A stretch of DNA of 64,000 bases, taken from NCBI RefSeq assembly GCF_003606325.2, contig NZ_CP031843.2, forward strand, positions 992,001-1,056,000, given 5' to 3'. This document shows, in pieces, positions 9,922-17,683 of the stretch. The stretch comes from Bartonella kosoyi. GTDB lineage: Bacteria; Pseudomonadota; Alphaproteobacteria; Rhizobiales; Rhizobiaceae. Both the position numbers and the translations under genes were made by a program. Within the stretch, counting starts at the first letter, position 1; every line of letters starts with the position of its first letter. The notes below the pieces were generated by a model that saw only the letters and a program-made list of their open reading frames with translations, was not told where the DNA came from and searched no databases.

Positions 9922-11310
9922 ATGAGCGCCTCTTTGAACAAGGATAAATCCTCTAGTGATTATCACAGTGTTGTAGAGCAATCAGGCATCAAAGCAGAGG
10001 CGGGCGGTTTTGATATTACAGTTACGGGGACAACAAACTTGACCGGAGGCATTATTGCGAGCAGTGCCTCAGCGGATAAAAATAGTCTGACCACCGGAAG
10101 CATTACGACGAGTGATATCACCAACAGTGCCCATGCGACAGCCAGCAGCCATGGTTTTAGCCTTTCTGGAAATGACACGATAAAAAATATTACCAAGAAT
10201 GTTTTAAACCATGGCAAAGCCAAGGATGGCGCAGAAGGAGAAACCAAATCCGCTATCAGTGATGGAACCATCATCCTAACCAATACAACTGGCCAAAGGT
10301 CCATGGGGCAAGATGCTGGAGAAATCATTGGTTCTCTCAACCGCAATACTGCAACAGCCCATCAGGCTGTTGCACCAATAGACGCCACATCCCTTGAGGG
10401 AGCAGTGCATAATCGCTTAGACATGATCAATGATTTATCCGATGAGGGATTGGGATATTTTTATAAAATTTACAAAATCGCTTATGCCACAAAACATCCT
10501 GAAGGAGAAGTTGCGCATGATGAAAATGGCAATGTCCTCTATTTAACCGATGAAAATGGAAAACCTATAAAAGGCAATGATGGAAAATATATTACTCTGT
10601 ATCATTTTTTAAAACCAGAGGAAGAAAATCATTTACAAAAAGGCTCTGATGGCGAGGTTCATATGTTTTATAATGGTATTTTTACCTCCCCCGATGATGC
10701 CGCGCGTTATGCCGTCCAATTTGCTGACAACGATCATGGTCATCTGTATTTTACATATTTCCCGCAAGATAAAGACATGCTAGTAGAGGTTGGTATAGCG
10801 GTTTTTCAGAAGTTTTTTGAAGGTACATTTTTCTTTGGATTGACCAATTCGACCAAGAAGTTCCAGAATACAATGTATCTTTATGGCAATGACGGATTAC
10901 GTATTGATGGGCACAGCCGTGGTAGTATGACGGTAGGTAACGGAATGCATGATTTTGAAAAGCGTGGTATTCACGGTATAGCAGGCAACACGAGTATCAA
11001 TCTTTTTGGTCCAGCTTACAACGCTCAATCGATGGCTAATACACTCGATTATTTAAGTGATGGCAAGCAAACCTCTGTCGGTTTAGAAAACCACGCATAT
11101 GACTTTGTTGGTATAAAGTTTGGTGGAAATCCTGCTACTTTTGATAAGATCCCTTCAGGGAGTAGTCCTGGGAACGAGGCATGGAGAATATTTACGACTT
11201 ATCCTACTGTCCATGCTTGTTATGGTCATGCAGGTCGTGAGTGTACATCGTTCTATGGCTCATCTCACCGTATACAAATTAATTCAATTCAATCAGGGGG
11301 CAAGAAATGA
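9922..11310 (+). CDS. Orphan FHA/CdiA C-terminal module 2 (near-identical to exoprotein C-terminus)
   Basis: 462 residues from the first in-frame ATG (MSAS). Homology to the exoprotein is continuous from 9883. In the bases compared, 9883-11310 matches 6118-7545 almost base for base. The clearest protein change is GHAGREC for GHASDVC near the end. The FAKRFNEN leader is still readable upstream, but no ATG, GTG or TTG precedes it in frame, so the upstream part is not translated from a normal start. GHSRG is retained. It has no secretion signal. The next lipoprotein starts in its stop codon (11307-11310). Confidence 0.7.
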   Translation: MSASLNKDKSSSDYHSVVEQSGIKAEAGGFDITVTGTTNLTGGIIASSASADKNSLTTGSITTSDITNSAHATASSHGFSLSGNDTIKNITKNVLNHGKAKDGAEGETKSAISDGTIILTNTTGQRSMGQDAGEIIGSLNRNTATAHQAVAPIDATSLEGAVHNRLDMINDLSDEGLGYFYKIYKIAYATKHPEGEVAHDENGNVLYLTDENGKPIKGNDGKYITLYHFLKPEEENHLQKGSDGEVHMFYNGIFTSPDDAARYAVQFADNDHGHLYFTYFPQDKDMLVEVGIAVFQKFFEGTFFFGLTNSTKKFQNTMYLYGNDGLRIDGHSRGSMTVGNGMHDFEKRGIHGIAGNTSINLFGPAYNAQSMANTLDYLSDGKQTSVGLENHAYDFVGIKFGGNPATFDKIPSGSSPGNEAWRIFTTYPTVHACYGHAGRECTSFYGSSHRIQINSIQSGGKK

Positions 11311-11723
11311 AATACATCTTAAAATTATTGAGTGTGCTTGTTTTGTTTATTATAGCTGGATGTGGTATTGAAAACATCGACAAGCCTCCTTTAGGTAATG
11401 TATATGGGTGGGAGAAGCCAGGGGCAGATTTTACAGAGGTAGGAAAAGCCTTGTTAGAATGTGGCATGCCAAGCCCTGAATATCTTGATAGAGAAAATAG
11501 GCGTTTGAGTTACAATGATAGTGCAACAATTTATGCTTGCATGATCCAAGCAGGATTCCATGATAAACTTGAAAGAGAGATAGGAACTTGGTGTGAGAAT
11601 TTTAAAGAAGAAAACCTCCCCATTTGCCAACCTGGTGCTGTCATCCCAAAACGGAGTGTCGAAAAGCGCTTAAACAGCCCATTTTGTAAAAGAAGTCCAG
11701 AACAACCTGAATGCAAGCCTTAA
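11307..11723 (+). CDS. Small Cys-rich lipoprotein, putative immunity protein 3
   Basis: 138 residues with lipobox IIAGC and an ATGA overlap with the preceding module. The signal peptide and the C-terminal PKRSVEKRLNSPFCK block match paralogues 1 and 5. The middle (NVYGW, SPEYLDRENRRLSYND, DKLEREIGTWCENF) is distinct, although the upstream module is almost identical to that of cassette 1. The gene ends with a PEQPECKP tail shared with copy 5. It is an envelope lipoprotein; its immunity function is inferred. Confidence 0.78.
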   Translation: MKYILKLLSVLVLFIIAGCGIENIDKPPLGNVYGWEKPGADFTEVGKALLECGMPSPEYLDRENRRLSYNDSATIYACMIQAGFHDKLEREIGTWCENFKEENLPICQPGAVIPKRSVEKRLNSPFCKRSPEQPECKP

Positions 11724-11772
11724 GTCTTGCTGTTCCTTTTTATTGTCAAGAAACCCATTAGAGGAGGGGAAA

Positions 11773-12132
11773 ATGAAAAAAACTTTAAAACTATTGAGCT
11801 GCATAGCTTTTTTAAGTACAGTTGGGTGTGTTAATCAAATTCCCTCACTTTCTCCAGTATTATGGAGGCAGAAAATACTTTTAGAATGTGGCGTACCGGA
11901 CCTTGATAAGGTTGTGGCGCTAGATTTGAATCAATTTGCTAGTATTGAAATTTGTATGGGGCAATCAGGTTTTCGCCCTAGCTTTACCATACAAGAATGG
12001 TGTGAGAACCATAAATCGGACAATCTTCCCATATGTCGTCCTGGAGCTGTCATGCCTCAGCGAAGTGTTGAGAAACGCTTAAATAGTCCTTATTGTAAAA
12101 GACATAAAAACGTACTTGAATGCCAACCCTAA
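11773..12132 (+). CDS. Small Cys-rich lipoprotein, putative immunity protein 4 (unpaired)
   Basis: 119 residues starting at MKKTLKLL, chosen because a strong GAGGAGGGG ribosome site ends four bases upstream; the longer in-frame start at 11743 has none. The lipobox is STVGC. It is the most diverged and shortest member, but it keeps LLECGVPD, ICMGQSGF, WCENH, PICRPGAV and the RSVEKRLNSPYCK block. Unlike the others it follows a lipoprotein gene, not a toxin-like module. It therefore looks like an extra immunity gene whose partner was lost. Confidence 0.75.
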   Translation: MKKTLKLLSCIAFLSTVGCVNQIPSLSPVLWRQKILLECGVPDLDKVVALDLNQFASIEICMGQSGFRPSFTIQEWCENHKSDNLPICRPGAVMPQRSVEKRLNSPYCKRHKNVLECQP

Positions 12133-13597
12133 CAACACAAAATCATTCGCAAAGCGCTTTAATGAGAATGTTGGTTTTGGTGCTGGAGCAACGGGTGGTG
12201 GAGGTTCAATGAGCGCCTCTTTGAACAAGGATAAATCCTCTAGTGATTATCACAGTGTTGTAGAGCAATCAGGCATCAAAGCAGAGGCGGGCGGTTTTGA
12301 TATTACAGTTACGGGGACAACAAACTTGACCGGAGGCATTATTGCGAGCAGTGCCTCAGCGGATAAAAAGAGTCTGACCACCGGAAGCATTACGACGAGT
12401 GATATCACCAACAGTGCGCATGCGACAGCCAGCAGCCATGGTTTTAGCCTTTCTGGAAATGACACGATAAAAAATATTACCAAGAATGTTTTAAACCATG
12501 GCAAAGCCAAGGATGGCGCAGAAGGAGAAACCAAATCCGCTATCAGTGATGGAACCATCATCCTAACCAATACAACTGGCCAAAGGTCCATGGGGCAAGA
12601 TGCTGGAGAAATCATTGGTTCTCTCAACCGCAATACTGCAACAGCCCATCAGGCTGTTGCACCAATAGACGCCACATCCCTTGAGGGAGCAGTGCATAAT
12701 CGCTTAGACATGATCAATGATTTATCCGATGAGGGATTGGGATATTTTTATAAAATTTACAAAATCGCTTATGCCACAAAACATCCTGAAGGAGAAGTTG
12801 CGCATGATGAAAATGGCAATGTCCTCTATTTAACCGATGAAAATGGAAAACCTATAAAAGGCAATGATGGAAAATATATTACTCTGTATCATTTTTTAAA
12901 ACCAGAGGAAGAAAATCATTTACAAAAAGGCTCTGATGGCGAGGTTCATATGTTTTATAATGGTATTTTTACCTCCCCCGATGATGCCGCGCGTTATGCC
13001 GTCCAATTTGCTGACAACGATCATGGTCATCTGTATTTTACATATTTCCCGCAAGATAAAGACATGCTAGTAGAGGTTGGTATAGCGGTTTTTCAGAAGT
13101 TTTTTGAAGGTACATTTTTCTTTGGATTGACCAATTCGACCAAGAAGTTCCAGAATACAATGTATCTTTATGGCAATGACGGATTACGTATTGATGGGCA
13201 CAGCCGTGGTAGTATGACGGTAGGTAACGGAATGCATGATTTTGAAAAGCGTGGTATTCACGGTATAGCAGGCAACACGAGTATCAATCTTTTTGGTCCA
13301 GCTTACAACGCTCAATCGATGGCTAATACACTCGATTATTTAAGTGATGGCAAGCAAACCTCTGTCGGTTTAGAAAACCACGCATATGACTTTGTTGGTA
13401 TAAAGTTTGGTGGAAATCCTGCTACTTTTGATAAGATCCCTTCAGGGAGTAGTCCTGGGAACGAGGCATGGAGAATATTTACGACTTATCCTACTGTCCA
13501 TGCTTGTTATGGTCATGCAGGTCGTGAGTGTACATCGTTCTATGGCTCATCTCACCGTATACAAATTAATTCAATTCAATCAGGGGGCAAGAAATGA
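12116..13597 (+). CDS. Orphan FHA/CdiA C-terminal module 3 (near-identical to exoprotein C-terminus)
   Basis: 493 residues from a TTG at 12116, or from the ATG at 12209 (MSAS). It overlaps the end of lipoprotein 4. The segment 12170-13597 repeats 6118-7545 and 9883-11310 with only scattered changes: one Asn-to-Lys in the ADKKSL stretch, and the same GHAGREC end as module 2. The leader FAKRFNEN is in frame. GHSRG is present. It has no secretion signal or repeats, so it is an orphan C-terminal cassette. Whether it is expressed or only serves as a recombination donor is open. Confidence 0.72.
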   Translation: MNANPNNTKSFAKRFNENVGFGAGATGGGGSMSASLNKDKSSSDYHSVVEQSGIKAEAGGFDITVTGTTNLTGGIIASSASADKKSLTTGSITTSDITNSAHATASSHGFSLSGNDTIKNITKNVLNHGKAKDGAEGETKSAISDGTIILTNTTGQRSMGQDAGEIIGSLNRNTATAHQAVAPIDATSLEGAVHNRLDMINDLSDEGLGYFYKIYKIAYATKHPEGEVAHDENGNVLYLTDENGKPIKGNDGKYITLYHFLKPEEENHLQKGSDGEVHMFYNGIFTSPDDAARYAVQFADNDHGHLYFTYFPQDKDMLVEVGIAVFQKFFEGTFFFGLTNSTKKFQNTMYLYGNDGLRIDGHSRGSMTVGNGMHDFEKRGIHGIAGNTSINLFGPAYNAQSMANTLDYLSDGKQTSVGLENHAYDFVGIKFGGNPATFDKIPSGSSPGNEAWRIFTTYPTVHACYGHAGRECTSFYGSSHRIQINSIQSGGKK

Positions 13598-14007
13598 AAT
13601 ACATCTTAAAATTATTGAGTGTGCTTGTTTTGTTTATTATAGCTGGATGTGGTATTGAAAACATCGATAAGCCTCCTCCAGGGTATCTCAGTATGTGGGA
13701 GAAGCCAGGGGCAGATTTTACAGAGGTAGGAAAAGCCTTGTTAGAATGTGGCATGCCAACCCCTTATGGTGAGGATTCAGAAAGTAGAGAGCAGAGCATT
13801 GATGAGCAAGCAACAGTTCATGCTTGTATGATTCAATCAGGATTCCACTATAAAGATGAACATGAAGGAGGATGGTGTTATACATTTAGAGAAGAAAACC
13901 TTCCCATTTGCCAACCTGGTGCTGTCATCCCAAAACGGAGTGTCGAAAAGCGCTTAAACAGCCCGTTTTGTAAAAAGCATCCAGAACAACCTGAATGCAA
14001 GCCTTAA
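13594..14007 (+). CDS. Small Cys-rich lipoprotein, putative immunity protein 5
   Basis: 137 residues with lipobox IIAGC and an ATGA overlap with orphan module 3. It looks mosaic: the N-terminus (GIENIDKPP) is like copy 3, the PGYLSMWEKPGADF and MPTPYGEDSE stretch is like copy 1, and the PEQPECKP end is like copy 3. All conserved cysteines are kept. It is the last gene of the array, and a terminator follows at 14197. Lipid anchoring is read from the signal peptide; immunity is inferred. Confidence 0.78.
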   Translation: MKYILKLLSVLVLFIIAGCGIENIDKPPPGYLSMWEKPGADFTEVGKALLECGMPTPYGEDSESREQSIDEQATVHACMIQSGFHYKDEHEGGWCYTFREENLPICQPGAVIPKRSVEKRLNSPFCKKHPEQPECKP

Positions 14008-14196
14008 GTCTTGCTGTTTGTGGAAACTACAATCCCCACATTCATGTGTTCCCATGCTTGTGCGGGATTGTCTCCTCAACCAACAATCTCAACACTGTAT
14101 GTGAAGCAGTATAACGTAGGGAATACACTTAGTAATCCTATAACGTTGCGTCATAGGACGGATTGTGCACTCTCTAGGATTGTGAATTTGAGAAAG

Positions 14197-14229
14197 CCTT
14201 GTCCGTCCTTACGTGACAAGGTTTTTTTT
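14197..14229 (+). terminator. Rho-independent terminator closing the lipoprotein/toxin array
   Basis: A 7-bp stem (CCTTGTC / GACAAGG) with an 11-base loop is followed by eight T residues. It lies ~190 bases after the last lipoprotein gene. Confidence 0.75.
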
Positions 14230-14428
14230 ATGCCGCGTCACTTTGACGTTGCTGTTTCGCTTGCTCGATTACATTGAGAAGATCCGATTGTAACCAACGG
14301 GATAAAAAACCAAATTTTAAAGGTTTTGGGAGAGAGCCATTGGTGACATGACGGCGGAATGTTGAGACACTCATATGAAGCAATTTTGCACTTTCACGGT
14401 CAGTTAAAAGAATATCATTTTCTGTCAT
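14228..14428 (-). CDS. AlpA-type DNA-binding regulator / excisionase
   Basis: 66 residues. The pattern LLTDRESAKLLHMSVSTFRRHVTNGSLPKPLKFG is typical of the MerR-like winged-helix AlpA family: a helix-turn-helix of the sort that selects DNA, then a P-x-P-x-K wing. Such proteins act as excisionases or activators of phage integrase genes. It sits at the left edge of the prophage-like block, beside the broken integrase and on the same strand. Its 3' end abuts the T-run of the terminator at 14197. Confidence 0.75.
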   Translation of the reverse strand: MTENDILLTDRESAKLLHMSVSTFRRHVTNGSLPKPLKFGFLSRWLQSDLLNVIEQAKQQRQSDAA

Positions 14429-14638
14429 TCTAAAATCCTTTCATTTTCAAAAAAATAGAAACAAATCATGCCTATTTATTAAGCACATTTTGGTTTATTT
14501 TTGAAGGAATTTTATTTATAGAAAACAATATATTATCATATAATTTCTGATGTGATAAATTATGCGTCTTATTGAGAGAGAATGAGAAAACAGAGAGCGA
14601 AAGTTATCCACAGATTATGGGGTTGTTCACCCCATATC

Positions 14639-15832
14639 TTAAGATTGACCAGTGACATAAGCCGCCCATTTATCCATATAGACACGGCGCTGTTCTAGAT
14701 AGTCAGTACGACGATAGGCACGCTCTACTTTACCACCGACCACATGCCCTAAAATGGTTTCAGCCACCTCATAGGGGGCATCGGTTGTTTCAGCGAGCCA
14801 ATCGCGTAAACTAGAACGAAAACCATGGGGGCAGGCATCAAGTTTATTATCTCTCATATATTGAGCCATACACTTCTGCGCAAGAGCCCCCCGACCGGTT
14901 GCAGAAAAGAAAAAATCATTACGAGAAAGCAATCGTGCTTGTTTTAAAATGTCTAATGCTTCTGTTGATAGAGGTACGCGAAATTCTTTTGTTGTATCAC
15001 GCTTTCCTTTCATATTTTCAGCAGGAATAGTCCATATATCTCCATCAACTTGATCCTTATGGATATAACGTAAAGGACGTGTGCGAACGCCTGTCAGAAT
15101 AAGCAGACGCAAAGCCAGTTGTGTTAGGGTTGTTTTTTGACAAAGTATTTTATAAAAAGCCGGCACATCTCTCCAATCCATGGCAGGTATATTTTGTTTT
15201 TTATAACGTTGTTTGCCTAAAAGAGCGCGTGCTTTTTCTGCTGCTTGTAAATCAACATCCAATCCTAATGCAGCCGCATGTTTGAGACATATATTAAGGC
15301 GAATGAGTGCTTTCTCTGCTGTTCCAGCTTTTGTATGCCAAATAGGGGCAAGTGTGTTGCGTATCTCTGTTTGTGTAATCTCAGAAACGGGCAGACAGCC
15401 TAATTTTGGTAAAATATGGAGTTTTAAAGGTAAAAACCAATGTCCATTCTTACCACCCCCTTTTAATTCAGCTTTACGACTTTCAAAAGCATCCACGGCA
15501 ATATCTTTTAAGTAATGGAGATTACGCATTGCTTCACGTTTTTGTTTTTCACGTTCTTGAATAGGGTCACGCCCTTCACGTAAAATAGAACGCCATTGGT
15601 TTGCCAATTCACGTGCTTTTTTTTAAGAAATATCTCTCAAGGCACCTTTTAAAGAAACATCTCTCAAGGCACCCAATCCCATTTCACGACGACGCCCGTG
15701 AAGGGTATACCGTAAAATCCATTGAGCACCTCCATCTTTACGCTTATGAAGTAGCAAGCCGGCACCATCGTTATATTTGCCAGCCCCCAATGTTGCGACA
15801 GACCTTGCATTAAGACGGTTCATAAGTGTCAT
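14639..15832 (-). pseudogene. Tyrosine-recombinase phage integrase, interrupted by in-frame stop
   Basis: This is a P4-type integrase with an N-terminal arm-binding domain and a C-terminal catalytic domain. Catalytic-type positions are visible: TGVRTRPLR, the HGFRSSLRDWLAE box, and a late Tyr in the RRVYMDKW stretch. A good ribosome site (AAAGGAG) precedes the ATG at 15832. After ~70 codons an in-frame TAA (15623-15625) stops it; the frame resumes unshifted with KKARELANQW. Just before the stop there is a 27-base in-frame tandem duplication (GALRDVSLK repeated as GALRDIS). The paralogue at 44960 lacks both lesions. A truncated downstream product from the TTG at 15607 is conceivable. Confidence 0.85.
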
Positions 15833-15837
15833 TTTTA

Positions 15838-15975
15838 CTCCTTTCTTATACAAATTTTATCCACACATTCATCCCGCTTGTGATGTGCAAATGAGTGGTT
15901 TTGATTGATTCAAGATAAACAGCTTTGAAATAAGAGAATCTTAGGTTATTCGGGACTCTCATTCAACATACAAAA
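15838..15975 (-). repeat. Integrase-upstream dispersed repeat, copy 1
   Basis: About 135 bases upstream of the integrase recur in inverted orientation at 44822-44957, in direct orientation at 55516-55665, and in decayed form near 44030 and 40700. Recognisable parts are the TTATCCACACATTC stretch, the TTTTGATTGA stretch, and the TATTCGGGACTCTCATTCAA stretch. Confidence 0.8.
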
Positions 15976-15995
15976 CAGTGAATTATCATTATAAA

Positions 15996-16247
15996 TCAAA
16001 GCGTTATCCAAATAAATAACCACGTGAATAAAGAGAGACCGATAATTATAGTTAGTATGCTTATCTTTATTTTATCATTCGCAAGTCCCCAAACAAACAC
16101 AACGAATGTCAACATAACTACAATGATTATCGCTATTTCAAAACCAGTAGCAGGTACATCATTACCCTTATTCCCTAACAATGCTTGTTGCATAAGCATA
16201 TTATTCTGTATAGTTATTTGCAAAGAATCGAATTTACTCATTAACAT
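15996..16247 (-). CDS. Small two-helix membrane protein (prophage)
   Basis: 83 residues from the ATG at 16247. The N-terminal half is polar (SKFDSLQITIQNNML). Two hydrophobic segments follow, about residues 36-55 (FEIAIIIVVMLTFVVFVWGL) and 61-81, separated by a short charged turn (NDKIK). The start overlaps the TGA of the detached ssb tail reading frame (TGATG), so it was probably translationally coupled to ssb before that gene was damaged. It has no recognisable family. Confidence 0.55.
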   Translation of the reverse strand: MLMSKFDSLQITIQNNMLMQQALLGNKGNDVPATGFEIAIIIVVMLTFVVFVWGLANDKIKISILTIIIGLSLFTWLFIWITL

Positions 16248-16249
16248 CA

Positions 16250-16370
16250 AAAAGGAACATCATCATTTATAACAGCATGAGGCGTATCAAGAGGTTGTTG
16301 GAAACTTCTGTCATAAGTAGATAATGGCTCTTGATTATCGTTATTTTTTCCGTTTAAGAGCTTTAACTCA
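16250..16370 (-). pseudogene. Detached C-terminal tail of ssb (acidic tip)
   Basis: Downstream of the ssb stop, on the same strand, a frame reads LNGKNNDNQEPLSTYD... and ends in NDDVPF followed by TGA (16247-16249). DDIPF/DDVPF at the extreme C-terminus is the partner-binding tip of bacterial SSB proteins. An 18-base tandem duplication together with extra A residues at the junction (16373-16400) now puts a stop between the OB fold and this tail. Confidence 0.75.
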
Positions 16371-16380
16371 CCTTTTTATT

Positions 16381-16722
16381 TTAACTCACCTTTTTATATT
16401 GTGATAAGACGATCTCTGTTGTGTAACGGTCAATACCGTTTTTATCTTGCCATTTACGGGTTTGTAATTTGCCTTCTATGTAAACCTTTGAACCTTTGTT
16501 TAAGTATTGAAGAGCAATTTTTGCCAAATGTGGATTAAAAACCACCACGGAATGCCATTCTGTTTTCCCTACTTTTTGCTGTGTATTTTTATCTGTATAG
16601 CTTTCAGAAGTAGCCAACCTAAAATTGACTATTTCGGCACCAGAATTCATTGTTTTGCTTTCGGGATCTGCCCCTAAATAGCCAATTAAGATCACTTTAT
16701 TCAACATGTTTGTAAGTTCCAT
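16381..16722 (-). CDS. ssb: Single-stranded DNA-binding protein, truncated
   Basis: 113 residues covering the complete OB-fold domain: [16 protein letters not shown] start, [38 protein letters not shown] and the [10 protein letters not shown] end. It would bind ssDNA during prophage replication and recombination. It stops at QYKKVS, whereas normal SSB proteins carry a further flexible tail ending in an acidic tip. That tail is still encoded out of reach immediately downstream. MLNKV at 16707 is an alternative start. Binding may persist, but recruitment of partner proteins through the tip should be lost. Confidence 0.85.
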   Translation of the reverse strand: MELTNMLNKVILIGYLGADPESKTMNSGAEIVNFRLATSESYTDKNTQQKVGKTEWHSVVVFNPHLAKIALQYLNKGSKVYIEGKLQTRKWQDKNGIDRYTTEIVLSQYKKVS

Positions 16723-16876
16723 TTGATTTGCATTTTATATACGTAAAATCTTATCATAATTTGTTTATTTTTTCAATTATTTCAGTTAATTAATAACAGT
16801 TTTTTAAAGTATTGCATTATAATTTTATTTGATAAACTCACTAAATAGCTGTGTTATAAAAAGGCAAAGCTTTTTT

Positions 16877-16918
16877 GTTCGATTTATTATTGACAATCGA
16901 ACCTTTTTGTACGATATT
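16877..16918 (+). promoter_or_regulatory. hicAB promoter with overlapping inverted repeat
   Basis: TTGACA at 16890 and GATATT at 16913 (17-base spacing) form a good sigma-70-type promoter before hicA. The inverted repeat GTTCGAT (16877-16883) / ATCGAAC (16896-16902) flanks the -35, as expected for an autoregulatory HicB operator. Binding is inferred. Confidence 0.6.
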
Positions 16919-16945
16919 GGTTTTATGGAATTAAGGGGAGGCTAA

Positions 16946-17137
16946 ATGAAACGAGAAGCGCTGCTTAGAGAGTTACGCAAAGAAGCCAGAAAAAGAGGTC
17001 TTCATTACAGTGAAGCTCCAGATGCAGGCAAAGGGTCACATTATTTGGTAACTTTTGGAGACAATACAACTGTTATAAAATCGGGTGAATTAACGCCACT
17101 TTACGTGAAGATAATAAAAAAACAATTGGAAATATGA
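16946..17137 (+). CDS. hicA: HicA-type mRNA interferase toxin
   Basis: 63 residues. The HicA pattern is visible: a basic first helix (ALLRELRKEARKRG), then GKGSHYLVTFGDNTTVI with the conserved Gly-Ser-His, then the ELTPLYVKIIKKQL helix. By family knowledge it is a ribosome-independent RNase with a dsRBD-like fold and a catalytic His. A clear GGGGAGG-type ribosome site lies upstream. It is transcribed with the antitoxin gene 69 bases downstream from the promoter at 16890. Its position in a prophage early region suggests a role in maintenance or superinfection defence. Confidence 0.85.
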   Translation: MKREALLRELRKEARKRGLHYSEAPDAGKGSHYLVTFGDNTTVIKSGELTPLYVKIIKKQLEI

Positions 17138-17206
17138 AATTTGTAATTCAGACTCTTTTAGTTTTTCGTTTCAAAAGCATTTTGATCATAGTGAGGAGAC
17201 CTAAAC

Positions 17207-17635
17207 ATGGAATATACGTATCAAGCAAAATTTGAAACTGATCCGGATGGTGGTTTTGTTGTGACTTTTCCGGATGTACCTGAAGCAATAACAGCTGGAG
17301 AAAATAGAGCAGAGGCAATAGAGAATGCTGTTGAAGCTTTAGGGTTGGCATTACGGAGCTATTCTATGCGTGGTCTACCTTTACCTGTACCACAGCAATA
17401 TAAAGGTCTTGTAGAGGTTACGGTAGATGCGTGGAATGCTCTTAAGCTTGCAGTGGTAGAAGCCTTTAATGAAGCGAATATTACAAAAACAGAATTGGCA
17501 CATCGTTTGGGTAAAAAAGAAACAGAAGCAAGACGCATTCTTGATCCCAAGTATCCAACGAAGCTTCAAACTTTAGAGCAAGCACTGAGTGTTCTTGGCA
17601 AGCAAGTCGTTATTACAATAAAAGATGCAGCTTAA
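17207..17635 (+). CDS. hicB: HicB-type antitoxin
   Basis: 142 residues. The N-terminal HicB fold is typical (YQAKFETDPDGGFVVTFPDVPEAITAGENRAEAIENAVEAL). A C-terminal helix-turn-helix domain follows (ANITKTELAHRLGKKETEARRILDP), which should bind DNA and repress the operon. It follows hicA, the usual toxin-first order. A GGAG ribosome site precedes the ATG. It neutralises HicA by direct binding, by family knowledge. Confidence 0.88.
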   Translation: MEYTYQAKFETDPDGGFVVTFPDVPEAITAGENRAEAIENAVEALGLALRSYSMRGLPLPVPQQYKGLVEVTVDAWNALKLAVVEAFNEANITKTELAHRLGKKETEARRILDPKYPTKLQTLEQALSVLGKQVVITIKDAA

Positions 17636-17683
17636 CTATCTCCTCGCCTTTGAAGACGAGAAGATAAAATCATGTTTTTAAAT

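Noticed and set aside
14011..14277. 88-codon plus-strand frame after the last lipoprotein
   Set aside because: It runs through the terminator, has no ribosome site and no protein-like pattern.
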